A DNA stretch of 64,000 nucleotides from Alkalicaulis satelles (GTDB lineage Bacteria; Pseudomonadota; Alphaproteobacteria; Caulobacterales; Maricaulaceae), in NCBI RefSeq assembly GCF_008630495.1, contig NZ_VWOJ01000002.1, positions 263,001 through 327,000 on the forward strand, in the 5' to 3' direction. Below, piece by piece: positions 34,352 through 42,859 of this stretch (within the stretch, counting starts at the first letter, position 1; each line of letters starts with the position of its first letter). Under the pieces are notes generated by a model, which was not told where the DNA came from, ran no database searches, and worked only from the letters and a program-made list of their open reading frames with translations. A program made the position numbers and the translations under genes.

Positions 34352-36748
34352 TTGACCAATCCGATCCACCTCCTTTCGAGCGGCAACTGGGACGAAGCCG
34401 TCTTTACCACCTACTCGCTCAGCCTCTCTTTTTTCGAAGGAGTGGTGCTCGACTCGCTTGTTCGGAGACAGTGCAGACGCACGATGATCCTCGCGGATCG
34501 GACCGGAGTACTAGGGGCCCTGCAGGAATATGGCGCGAGGCGGGTTGGGCAAGATTACTCCGTTGAACCGGTTGCGGTGAGACGAGGCGTCTTCCACCCC
34601 AAGATCAGCCTTCTATTTTCTGGCAATGAGGCGCATTGCCTCATCGGCTCAGGAAATCTCACCTTTGGCGGCTGGGGGTTCAATCTTGAGCTGGTCGAGC
34701 ACCTTCACTCCAGCTTTGCCGGGAGCGCTATGTGGCAGGTGGCAGAGTTCTTTGAGCTGCTTGGTGTCACAGACCGCGTGCGCACGGGCGCCGCGCCGCG
34801 TTGTGAAGAGGTAGGTGGACGTCTTAAGGCGGCCTCACAGAACCCAGGCCGATCAGACATCCGCTTCCTGCATAATCTCGAGCATTCGATATCAGATCAG
34901 ATAATTGAATTGGCAGACGAATTTGGCGGAGCAGAACGCCTTACGGTGGCGGCTCCATTTTGGGATAGCGGCAGTGCCATCGGCCGGCTGGGCAGCAAGC
35001 TCGGCCTAGACAAGGTCCGGGTCCATAGTCCGCCCGAAGGAGCTGTGCGTGGCTCGCTGGGTCGAGCATGGCCAGCCCCCGAAGAGATCGATCTCGAAAT
35101 CGAGGCGGTATGCGTCGACACTTTGTCAGACGGTCGCTTGCTGCACGCCAAGGCCTTCGAAATTCAGTGCGCGAGGGGTGCTATCCTGGTTTCAGGTAGC
35201 CCCAACGCCACGAACGCCGCCATTGGAACTCCTGCTAATGTCGAAGCGGCAATTGCGCGAGTCGCCCCGCACAAGGGGGCCTTCTGGTCGGTTTCGGCAG
35301 CCGAGGCGCCATCTATGGCTAACGTCGACAGTGAGGTCGAGACAAACAAGCTTCAGGAAAGTGGCGTTCTCCGGGCAGATTTCGAAGGCGAGATGATCCG
35401 CGGGCAGATACTGACACCATGGCACTCGCCTACTGCAACGTTCGATCTGGAGACCCGTGAAGGCAAGAGAGAAATCGGCGAGGCAGATGTTGGGCCAGAT
35501 GGAGATTTCACCATCCCCGCAGGCCATTTCGCGGCCTCCGCCTGGCTGCCGGGGCGCCGTATTCTGCACGCGCGGAGATCGGAAGATGGCGTCGCATCAG
35601 GGTTTGTGCAGATCGTGGCTTTCTCGCATATCGTCGATCGGGCGGGGGTGTGCGCGCGGCATATGTTTGCAGCAATGGCAGGTATGGAATCTCCTGACGA
35701 TATCAAAGCCATCATCGCTTGGTTTTCAGAAAACCCAGATCGCCTTGCCGCTGCAAGCACTCAAACCCGCTCCTTGTCTCCGAAGGCAGAACAAGCACCT
35801 CTCAGCCCACAAATGGTGTCCGTGGACGGGTTGGGATCGGTTACAGATCCAGACTTGGGCTATGGAGGCACTAGTGAACCGGAGCACGGGATCGCAGGCC
35901 CTCATGAAATGCGTTTCCTTTCCCAACTTCTATCAGCCCTGCGAAAGCGGACGACAACGATCGAGCCCACGGGGGCGGAGGGCGAAGACGATGAACGGCA
36001 GGAAGGTGTTAGCGATCAGGAAGCTCACCAGCGGAACAGCGAGCGGGAGCACCGTGCGATCTTCGATGGCTTCGAGTATCTGATGGACACGTTACTTGCG
36101 CGAAAGGAAGCGGAGAGCACCCTCATTGCGCTGGATATCGGTGGCTATCTTTGCGCCTCGCTTGCACCGGATCCTGAACGTGCTGCCACATGGCTGCGCA
36201 GGATCATCGGTTCCGGCACCCTCAAAGAGGTTAACGTTGATCGCCGTGATGAAATAGTGGCCGCAGTTCTGCTCCACGGGGGAGATCCGGTTTTCAAACC
36301 ATCCGCCCAGTCTATAAGGCGTCTTCTCCATGCGTTGGGTTACCGATCTGTCACGCTCGGTGAGGAACCCGATGCCATCGCCCGCTGGCGGGCCGTCATG
36401 CCCGGAGCGGAAGATTCCAGCTATGTATTTGGAGCTGCTGCCGCTACGCGGACCTACGCCGAGCAGGCAGAGGACTGTCGTGACGCGATCAAGGATCGCA
36501 GGGCGATTCACGACTGGAATGAGATTGCCATGAACGATTTATCCATGCGCGAAACGATCAAGGAGGCTTGCGCAACGTCGAATAAGAGAAATCAAGTAAT
36601 CATCATTGACACGTTCAGGCAAACCTGCCCTTGCGGGAAAAACATCCAGCTCCCGATAGCCGAAGTTGATAGATTGAGGGCCGAACATGTTGCTCGCTCA
36701 GCCAATTGCTGCGGCCGAGTAATCGTTTGGGCTCAATGTGATGAGTAA
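34352..36748 (+). CDS. PLD-superfamily (HKD) nuclease-like protein
   Basis: 798 residues, starting at a TTG with no clear ribosome site. Two phospholipase-D half-motifs are visible: FHPKISLLF with histidine 82, followed by LIGSGNLTFGGW, and LHAKAFEI with histidine 265, followed by VSGSPNATNAA. That is the HxK plus GSxN pattern of PLD nucleases. After about 480 the protein is helical and unassigned, and ends with cysteines TCPCGKN ... ANCCGRVIVW that may bind zinc. It overlaps the next gene by eight bases. PLD proteins are frequent nuclease effectors in phage defence; that role is inferred from location. Confidence 0.7.
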   Translation: MTNPIHLLSSGNWDEAVFTTYSLSLSFFEGVVLDSLVRRQCRRTMILADRTGVLGALQEYGARRVGQDYSVEPVAVRRGVFHPKISLLFSGNEAHCLIGSGNLTFGGWGFNLELVEHLHSSFAGSAMWQVAEFFELLGVTDRVRTGAAPRCEEVGGRLKAASQNPGRSDIRFLHNLEHSISDQIIELADEFGGAERLTVAAPFWDSGSAIGRLGSKLGLDKVRVHSPPEGAVRGSLGRAWPAPEEIDLEIEAVCVDTLSDGRLLHAKAFEIQCARGAILVSGSPNATNAAIGTPANVEAAIARVAPHKGAFWSVSAAEAPSMANVDSEVETNKLQESGVLRADFEGEMIRGQILTPWHSPTATFDLETREGKREIGEADVGPDGDFTIPAGHFAASAWLPGRRILHARRSEDGVASGFVQIVAFSHIVDRAGVCARHMFAAMAGMESPDDIKAIIAWFSENPDRLAAASTQTRSLSPKAEQAPLSPQMVSVDGLGSVTDPDLGYGGTSEPEHGIAGPHEMRFLSQLLSALRKRTTTIEPTGAEGEDDERQEGVSDQEAHQRNSEREHRAIFDGFEYLMDTLLARKEAESTLIALDIGGYLCASLAPDPERAATWLRRIIGSGTLKEVNVDRRDEIVAAVLLHGGDPVFKPSAQSIRRLLHALGYRSVTLGEEPDAIARWRAVMPGAEDSSYVFGAAAATRTYAEQAEDCRDAIKDRRAIHDWNEIAMNDLSMRETIKEACATSNKRNQVIIIDTFRQTCPCGKNIQLPIAEVDRLRAEHVARSANCCGRVIVWAQCDE

Positions 36749-38234
36749 GTTGAGCCGGGACGAACTGATCGAAGCGGCATCGGCGACTGACTTGCCATTC
36801 GTCGTCGAAGAACCTCCAGTGCGAGCTGGCGGCGTGGACCCTTTGGGACTGCGCCAGATCAATTTCCAGCTTATGGACCAAGTATTTCCTGGCCTTAATA
36901 ATACTGCTCGCCACATAAGGCCTTACATTGTGGTGACGTGGGCTTGGCGGCAGGCGGCTGAAATCGCCCGGAAGAGCGGCGCTAGGACGATCAGCGTTGA
37001 CCTTTTGAAAGACTTCATCAGTCGGATTGAGGTCATTTTTGCTTGGTCACAGTTCCTTGCCAACCCTGAGACAGACTTGCCGGGCCGCGATGTCCTTGCG
37101 CATCTGCTAAATAGCGATTCGTTCTGTTTCGCCGGCGCCGGATGGGACCGCCTTCGTGACAGCCGGACCTATTCGACCGCGCTGACGGCGCCTATCAACT
37201 ACGGGCCTTCGCTCAAAGGGCTAAGGTGGGTCGTCGCAAACCCTGAGAACACAAGCATCCTACTCCCCGTCGATCAGGAAAACGGTTATCTCGCGGACTT
37301 CGAGGATGCATTGAGACCTGCGCTTGAGCACCCGGCATTATCCACCTTTGGCCCGGTAGCTGTAGCTGCCGACGACGTCAGACAATGGAGCAAGCTTTGG
37401 CCGATGGCCTCGCTTTCGACGGCCGAACAGCAGGCCGCTAGAACACGTGTTTTTGGTGAGATGGCCTCTCCGCCGCGCCGTGCAGCATTCGAATTGATGA
37501 AGGCCGCTTACCAGCGGTCAACCTCAAAAAACATTTCGGAAATTCGAACGATGATGGCCGATCCGGGGATCTGGACCAGCCTTTCAGTTGACGGACAGTC
37601 TGCAGGGCGGGCCTGGGCTGAGGTGCAGGTGCGCCAGTTGTTCCGCTTAGCCATCGAGGGGCTGTTTTACTGGATGACCCGGTGGATCGACGGCAAGCCT
37701 ATAGACACTAGCGGCGTCGCAGAAAAATTTGTGCGCCTTACAGAGTCAAGGACCAGCAGGGCGAGTGACTGGATATCCGGTTTCGCTTTTCCATCAACCG
37801 GCGTTGTCACGTGTCTGGAGCAACTTGACGAGGCCCTTTCCGGAGAGCTGGATGCCATGCCTCAAGCGATATTGGCCGGACTGGCGACCGCAATTTCGCA
37901 AGCGCCAGACGAGGCTCATTCCTTTGAAAGTGCCGACCGCCTGCCACTCTCGTTGGCAGCCCGACAGGCGAGGGCATGGAGCGGCCAAGCGCCACGAGTC
38001 ATCATGACGCGGCTCATGAGTGACTGGGTGCTGGCACAGCATACCTATTGGGCCATCGGCCGAGGACTCGCAGATGCTCGTTCGCAAGGAAAATCGATCC
38101 TTCGCCTGAAGCTGGTTCTGGAGGATGGCAATTGGACGAATGTACCCGGCACCTTCCAGCCACGACCGAATCCAACACCTGATCGCCTAGAGACAGCATT
38201 GAGCTTAGCGATGGAAACAGCGGCATTGGAATGA
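36741..38234 (+). CDS. DUF6361-like partner of the PLD protein
   Basis: 497 residues with no catalytic motif I can see. The segment DPLGLRQINFQLMDQVFPGL followed by RPYIVVTWAWRQ recalls the DUF6361 pattern (a DPLGLR-like stretch, FPG, then an R-x-Y/V-W motif), a family commonly encoded beside PLD proteins and helicases. ATG at 36741 lies inside the last codons of the PLD gene; a GTG one codon earlier is also possible. I propose the two proteins form one unit. The family match is from memory and needs a profile search. Confidence 0.5.
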   Translation: MSKLSRDELIEAASATDLPFVVEEPPVRAGGVDPLGLRQINFQLMDQVFPGLNNTARHIRPYIVVTWAWRQAAEIARKSGARTISVDLLKDFISRIEVIFAWSQFLANPETDLPGRDVLAHLLNSDSFCFAGAGWDRLRDSRTYSTALTAPINYGPSLKGLRWVVANPENTSILLPVDQENGYLADFEDALRPALEHPALSTFGPVAVAADDVRQWSKLWPMASLSTAEQQAARTRVFGEMASPPRRAAFELMKAAYQRSTSKNISEIRTMMADPGIWTSLSVDGQSAGRAWAEVQVRQLFRLAIEGLFYWMTRWIDGKPIDTSGVAEKFVRLTESRTSRASDWISGFAFPSTGVVTCLEQLDEALSGELDAMPQAILAGLATAISQAPDEAHSFESADRLPLSLAARQARAWSGQAPRVIMTRLMSDWVLAQHTYWAIGRGLADARSQGKSILRLKLVLEDGNWTNVPGTFQPRPNPTPDRLETALSLAMETAALE

Positions 38235-38309
38235 CCTGACACCTTTCGCTCCCGGCGCGCTCGCCAGCCCTCAACCCATGCACTATGAAAGGATCGGACT
38301 CTCGAAATA

Positions 38310-38355
38310 AGTGAGGGACCCGAGGGTATCGGGTCACAAGGCAGGGCACCTCACT
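38310..38355 (+). terminator. two-part hairpin between the PLD pair and the WD40 NTPase gene
   Basis: Outer stem AGTGAGG / CCTCACT (38310-38316, 38349-38355) encloses inner hairpin GACCCGA / TCGGGTC (38317-38323, 38329-38335). It may terminate the upstream pair or act in the leader of the next gene. No T-tract follows, so the role is open. Confidence 0.35.
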
Positions 38356-38431
38356 CAAGCACTTTTCTTCTGACAGCTCGTGCCGGCGCCAAGTGACTGC
38401 GGAAGCTTGACCAGACCGAAGTGGGGAACGC

Positions 38432-41400
38432 ATGCCGTCAAAAGCATTCCGCCTATTTGTGTCGTCGACCTTCATCGATTTCACCGGGGAGCGCCGCCTC
38501 CTTCAGGAAAAAGTTTTCCCGGCGCTGGAGGCGCACTGCGCAAGACATGACTTTGACTTTCGAGCGGTCGATATGCGATGGGGCATCAATGACGATGCCC
38601 AGCTTAACCAGCAAACTGCCGATATTTGCTTAGGCGAAGTGGTCGAGGCCAAGGGGTACCCGGCGCCCAATCTCCTTATCCTGGTAGGCGATCGCTATGG
38701 CTGGGTGCCCCTGCCATATGCCATCGCCCAGGACGAGTTTGCAGCCCTGCGTTCCTGGCTCACCAGCCGTCGCCGTGAACAGGCCGTTACTGATCTGGAC
38801 CGGGTATATCAGCATGACGAAAATCATCTCGCAGCCGAAGGCCTTGCCGGCGCGGATGCAGGACTGATCAGCGCCTACACGCTGCGATCACGCGAAGATG
38901 ACCTTGTCGACTTGAAGCCCCCTGAGGCGTGGGCTTCGCTTGAGGACCGTCTGCGTCCCGACCTGCAGGAGGCTGCGCAAGCTCTGCATGCGGCTGGCCA
39001 ACTGAATGAAACCGAACTGGCGAAGTACGTTCTGTCGCTAACCGAGCAGGAAGTGCGCAAAGGGCTGGAGCGCATGAGGGCGGACACTGGCAGCGCGCAG
39101 GCCCTTGCCTGGGTATGCACTACGGAATCCGGGGAAGAACGTGCCCGGAAACTGGCCGACGTAGTGGACCGCGCATTGCCAAACGACCGGGTTCTGAGGC
39201 CGCAATTCGCCAAGAACTCTACCGATTATGACGCGGATTTTGTCGACCGGATTACGGACAGTCTTCTCGCAGCGATTGATGCCCAGATCAAAGATCTGAA
39301 AGCGCGTGAAAGATTACCTGATTTTGCGGTGAGAGCTGAACGCGCCACACATGACGCGTTCGCACAAGAGCGGCTTCGGGTCTTTATAGGGCGCTCTGGT
39401 AATCGTTCGGAGATCGCTGCTCATATCGCAGGCGACCCAACATACCCTCTCGTGCTGACCGGCCGTTCAGGCTCTGGCAAGACAGCACTGATGGCGCGAG
39501 CCGCTGCCGATACCGCGACCGATCCCGACGCCAGAGTGGTGAAGCGCTTCGTTGGCGCAAGCGCAGCATCCGCCAATCAGCGCGATCTGCTGATATCTGT
39601 CGTCGAGGATCTTGCTGCACTCGGCATCGCAGAAAAGCCCGATGAATGGGAAGAGGATGACAACCGCTTCGTCCACCAGGTGCGCGATCTCCTCGCCTCA
39701 CTAGACCAGCCGGTCACGATCTTCATCGATGCGCTGGACCAGCTGCGCACGCCCTACCGGCAGTCATGGTTGCCGGCATCTCTAAATCCCAGGGTGAAGC
39801 TGATCGTTTCTGTGCTGGATGATGAGGCGTTCGAAGCTGAGCGATCTGTCGTGAAGGGCCTCAGACGCAACCTGCCGCCAGAGGCCTTTCTCGCGATAGA
39901 ACCTCTCACAGCCGACGACGGGCGGGACATCCTTGCCGAACTGTTGAACAACACCCAGCGTGAGCTCACGGCTGATCAGAAGGCCTATATCCTTGACCGG
40001 TTCGCCGAGACGGGCGCTTCGCCCCTTTATCTGCGGATGGCTTTCGCGATCGCGCGCCGGTGGAGATCTGCGGATGACCCACGCACACGCGGACTTGCCG
40101 ATGGCGTCTCCGCGCTGATCGGTCAATTCCTGGAAGAATTGTCGAGCGTCCATCACCATGAACCGCTGCTGGTGCAGCGCGCACTCGGGCTGATTGCGGC
40201 CGGGCGTGAGGGATTGAGCGAGACTGAACTCATCGCTGTCCTGTCTCGCGACCCGGACGTCATGCGAACCGTCTCGTCCGCGAAACACGGTGCGCCCGAC
40301 ATCAAGCGCCTGCCTGACTCGGTATGGGGCCGCCTGAAGAGGAGCCTCTCGGCCATTCTGGTGGAGAAGGGCGCGGATGGCGAAAAGCTCATGACATTCT
40401 TCCACAGACACTTGGATGAGGCCGTACGCTCGAGCTTCTATGAGCCAGCGAAAGCAACGCTACATGCCGCGCTGGCCAATTATTTCGAAGCCCCCGTCGC
40501 TAATGATCAATCAGGGCGGAGCTGGAGCCTTCGCAGCTTCATGGAATTACCGTTCCAGTTGTTTCATGCTGGCGCGCGTGAGCGTCTTGATGCGCTGCTG
40601 ACGGGTCCGCACTGGATAGATCACAAGATCGGGACGTTAAAGCGTACGCTGGAAGTCGTTGACGACTACGTGCGCTTCGCCAATCCGTCTGATCACCTGC
40701 AACCCCTCATCGGCCGAACTTTGCGATTGGCGACCGGCATCATCGCGCGCGATCCCGGTCAAGCAATGGCCCAAATTCATGGGCGGCTGATGAGCGTGGC
40801 GCCAGCGAAATTTCTCGATCAACTTCTGGGCCGTGTGCCGGAGGGCGCGCTTTACACAACGCACCCATCACTGACACCGCCGGGCCAGGAGATCGCTAAG
40901 TTTAAGATGTGCAGTAGCGTTTCAGCATTGGCGGAAATGCCGGATGGGTGTTTAGCCGGTGGCTTGGAGGATGGAACAATCCGGCTTTTGGATTTGGAAA
41001 CCGGAGATCAAATTGCTCAGCTAAAAAATGGCCATGGTGAATGGATATATGCGCTGGCTGTGCTTTCTGATGGGCGGCTCTGGTGTGCAGCGGGTGAAGC
41101 TTGGACTTTGCTAGAAAGCGGCGGCTTCACTACAGGTGGGCAGGGTAACACTATCCGGCTTTGGGATGTGACAAGAGGCGCGGAGACGTTGCGGCTAGTG
41201 GGCCACGACGAACAGGTCTGCGCCTTGGCAGTATTGCCTGACGGGCGCTTGGCTAGCGGGTCGGCAGACAAAACGATTCGGCTTTGGGATGTGGCAACCG
41301 GGAATGAGATTATGCGGCTAGAGGGCCACGACGAACGAGTCTGCGCCTTGGCAGTTTTGCCTGACGGGCGCTTGGCCAGTGCGTCGCATGACGAGACAAT

Positions 41401-42685
41401 CCGGTTATGGGATGTGACGACGGGGATCGAGATATCACGACTGGAGGGCCACGATCATAGTGTCACAGCGCTCGCGGTGCTGCAGGACGGTCGCCTGGCC
41501 AGCGGGTCGTTCGATAAGACCATCAGAATTTGGAATGTGGACGTCGGAAGTGAGGTCGCTCGGCTTGAAGGGCACGACAATAGTGTCTGTGCTCTGGCAG
41601 TTTTGCCTGACGGGTGCTTAGCAAGTGGGTCGGATGACAATACCATCCGACTTTGGAGCGTAGCGACAAGCACCGAGATCGCTCAGTTGGAGGGGCATAT
41701 CGGCGAAGTCAACGCGCTATCTGTCCTGTCTTGCGGGCTGCTTGCCAGTGGGTCAGATGATAACACTATCCGACTTTGGGACCCGATCACGCAACTTAGT
41801 CCAAGTAGGAAGCGGGGACATAGAGGCTCGGTCAATTCACTGGTTATTTTGCCAGACGGGCGAGCGGCGAGTGGAGCAAGTGACAGCACCATCCGGCTTT
41901 GGGATGTGTCAAGCGGGACGGAGGCGATGTGTCTGGAAAGCAATTGCGAAGGGGTCAGGGCATTAGCTGTACTACCAGATGGCCGCCTCGCGAGTGGGTC
42001 GATTGACGACACAATCCGGATTTGGAATGTCAGGGACGGTATCGAGATAGCGCGGTTAGGGGGTCAAGGCGATAACGATGTGGTCTATGCATTGGCGGCG
42101 TTATCAGACGGGCGCTTAGCCAGCGCTTCGGATGAGGGTCGTGAGTTAATCCGGCTTTGGGATACAGAAGCCGCTAGGCAGGTCGCCTGGCTCGAAGGGC
42201 GCGGCGACAGCGTTTGTGCGTTGATGGCATTACCAGATGGACGCTTGGCCAGCGGTTCGATTGATGGGCAGATCTGTATCTGGGATGTGGAAACTGGGAC
42301 TGAAAGCGTGCGCTTGGAAGGGCATGACGGCTCGGTGAATGCATTGACTGTATTACCTGACGGACGCTTGATCAGCATTTCATCCGACGAAACCATCCGG
42401 ATTTGGGACGTTGTAAATGAATCAGAGGCGGTGCGAATTGAAGCGTCGGTCGAGGCGCTTGCCATATTGCCAGACGGGCGCTTAGCTACTGGGTCTTGGG
42501 ACAGTAATATTAGGCTGTGGAATGCCAACATTGGCGTTGAATTGAGCCGTCTTGAACTTGATACCGGGGTCACGGCCTTGGCTGCGCTTCACAACGGCCG
42601 GCTCATCGCAGGAGATGCAGTGGGCAGCCTGCATTGGCTGGCGTTCAAAGGGATACGAACAGCTGCCGAACATCAATCACTTTGA
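38432..42685 (+). CDS. giant STAND-type NTPase: DUF4062/TEP1-like domain, NTPase, 14 WD40 blades
   Basis: 1417 residues. N-terminus FRLFVSSTFIDFTGERRLLQ ... FRAVDMRWGI matches the DUF4062 domain of eukaryotic TEP1, NWD1 and NPHP3. The NTPase has Walker A GRSGSGKT (344-351) and Walker B TIFIDALDQL (about 430-438). From about 830 to the end I count 14 WD40 units of about 40 residues with the repeated core LPDGRLASGS-DxTIRLWDV, enough for two seven-blade propellers. STAND proteins oligomerise when the repeat domain binds a trigger, then fire the N-terminal effector. Antiphage use is inferred from fold and island context. A similar protein is encoded convergently. Confidence 0.85.
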   Translation: MPSKAFRLFVSSTFIDFTGERRLLQEKVFPALEAHCARHDFDFRAVDMRWGINDDAQLNQQTADICLGEVVEAKGYPAPNLLILVGDRYGWVPLPYAIAQDEFAALRSWLTSRRREQAVTDLDRVYQHDENHLAAEGLAGADAGLISAYTLRSREDDLVDLKPPEAWASLEDRLRPDLQEAAQALHAAGQLNETELAKYVLSLTEQEVRKGLERMRADTGSAQALAWVCTTESGEERARKLADVVDRALPNDRVLRPQFAKNSTDYDADFVDRITDSLLAAIDAQIKDLKARERLPDFAVRAERATHDAFAQERLRVFIGRSGNRSEIAAHIAGDPTYPLVLTGRSGSGKTALMARAAADTATDPDARVVKRFVGASAASANQRDLLISVVEDLAALGIAEKPDEWEEDDNRFVHQVRDLLASLDQPVTIFIDALDQLRTPYRQSWLPASLNPRVKLIVSVLDDEAFEAERSVVKGLRRNLPPEAFLAIEPLTADDGRDILAELLNNTQRELTADQKAYILDRFAETGASPLYLRMAFAIARRWRSADDPRTRGLADGVSALIGQFLEELSSVHHHEPLLVQRALGLIAAGREGLSETELIAVLSRDPDVMRTVSSAKHGAPDIKRLPDSVWGRLKRSLSAILVEKGADGEKLMTFFHRHLDEAVRSSFYEPAKATLHAALANYFEAPVANDQSGRSWSLRSFMELPFQLFHAGARERLDALLTGPHWIDHKIGTLKRTLEVVDDYVRFANPSDHLQPLIGRTLRLATGIIARDPGQAMAQIHGRLMSVAPAKFLDQLLGRVPEGALYTTHPSLTPPGQEIAKFKMCSSVSALAEMPDGCLAGGLEDGTIRLLDLETGDQIAQLKNGHGEWIYALAVLSDGRLWCAAGEAWTLLESGGFTTGGQGNTIRLWDVTRGAETLRLVGHDEQVCALAVLPDGRLASGSADKTIRLWDVATGNEIMRLEGHDERVCALAVLPDGRLASASHDETIRLWDVTTGIEISRLEGHDHSVTALAVLQDGRLASGSFDKTIRIWNVDVGSEVARLEGHDNSVCALAVLPDGCLASGSDDNTIRLWSVATSTEIAQLEGHIGEVNALSVLSCGLLASGSDDNTIRLWDPITQLSPSRKRGHRGSVNSLVILPDGRAASGASDSTIRLWDVSSGTEAMCLESNCEGVRALAVLPDGRLASGSIDDTIRIWNVRDGIEIARLGGQGDNDVVYALAALSDGRLASASDEGRELIRLWDTEAARQVAWLEGRGDSVCALMALPDGRLASGSIDGQICIWDVETGTESVRLEGHDGSVNALTVLPDGRLISISSDETIRIWDVVNESEAVRIEASVEALAILPDGRLATGSWDSNIRLWNANIGVELSRLELDTGVTALAALHNGRLIAGDAVGSLHWLAFKGIRTAAEHQSL
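40900..42660 (+). repeat. tandem coding repeats (WD40 array)
   Basis: About 14 tandem units of 120-126 bp encoding WD40 blades. Neighbouring units, especially 41200-41760, are nearly identical in places (GTDLPDGR-like core, GHDxxVCALAVLPDGRLASGS), which shows recent duplication or gene conversion within the array. Confidence 0.8.
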
Positions 42686-42859
42686 ACGCCTGAACGTGAC
42701 CCCGTTTCGAGCCGCTACGTCACGTCGTTCCACAGAGACAGCGGGAAGCGCGCATACATCATCACCGCAAGGCGGATGACCTCTGGTGAGTTCTTGAAGT
42801 TACGCAACGTTTATCTCATCCCGGAACGCCAGGAACCGCACTGCCCGACCCAAGCCGGT

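Noticed and set aside
34061-34369. 102-codon minus-strand frame upstream of the PLD gene
   Set aside because: No homology, no ribosome site, irregular composition; overlaps the likely promoter of the PLD gene.
34352-38234. DISARM or BREX system
   Set aside because: A PLD protein alone is not enough; no methyltransferase, SNF2 helicase, PglZ or BrxC-like gene is present.
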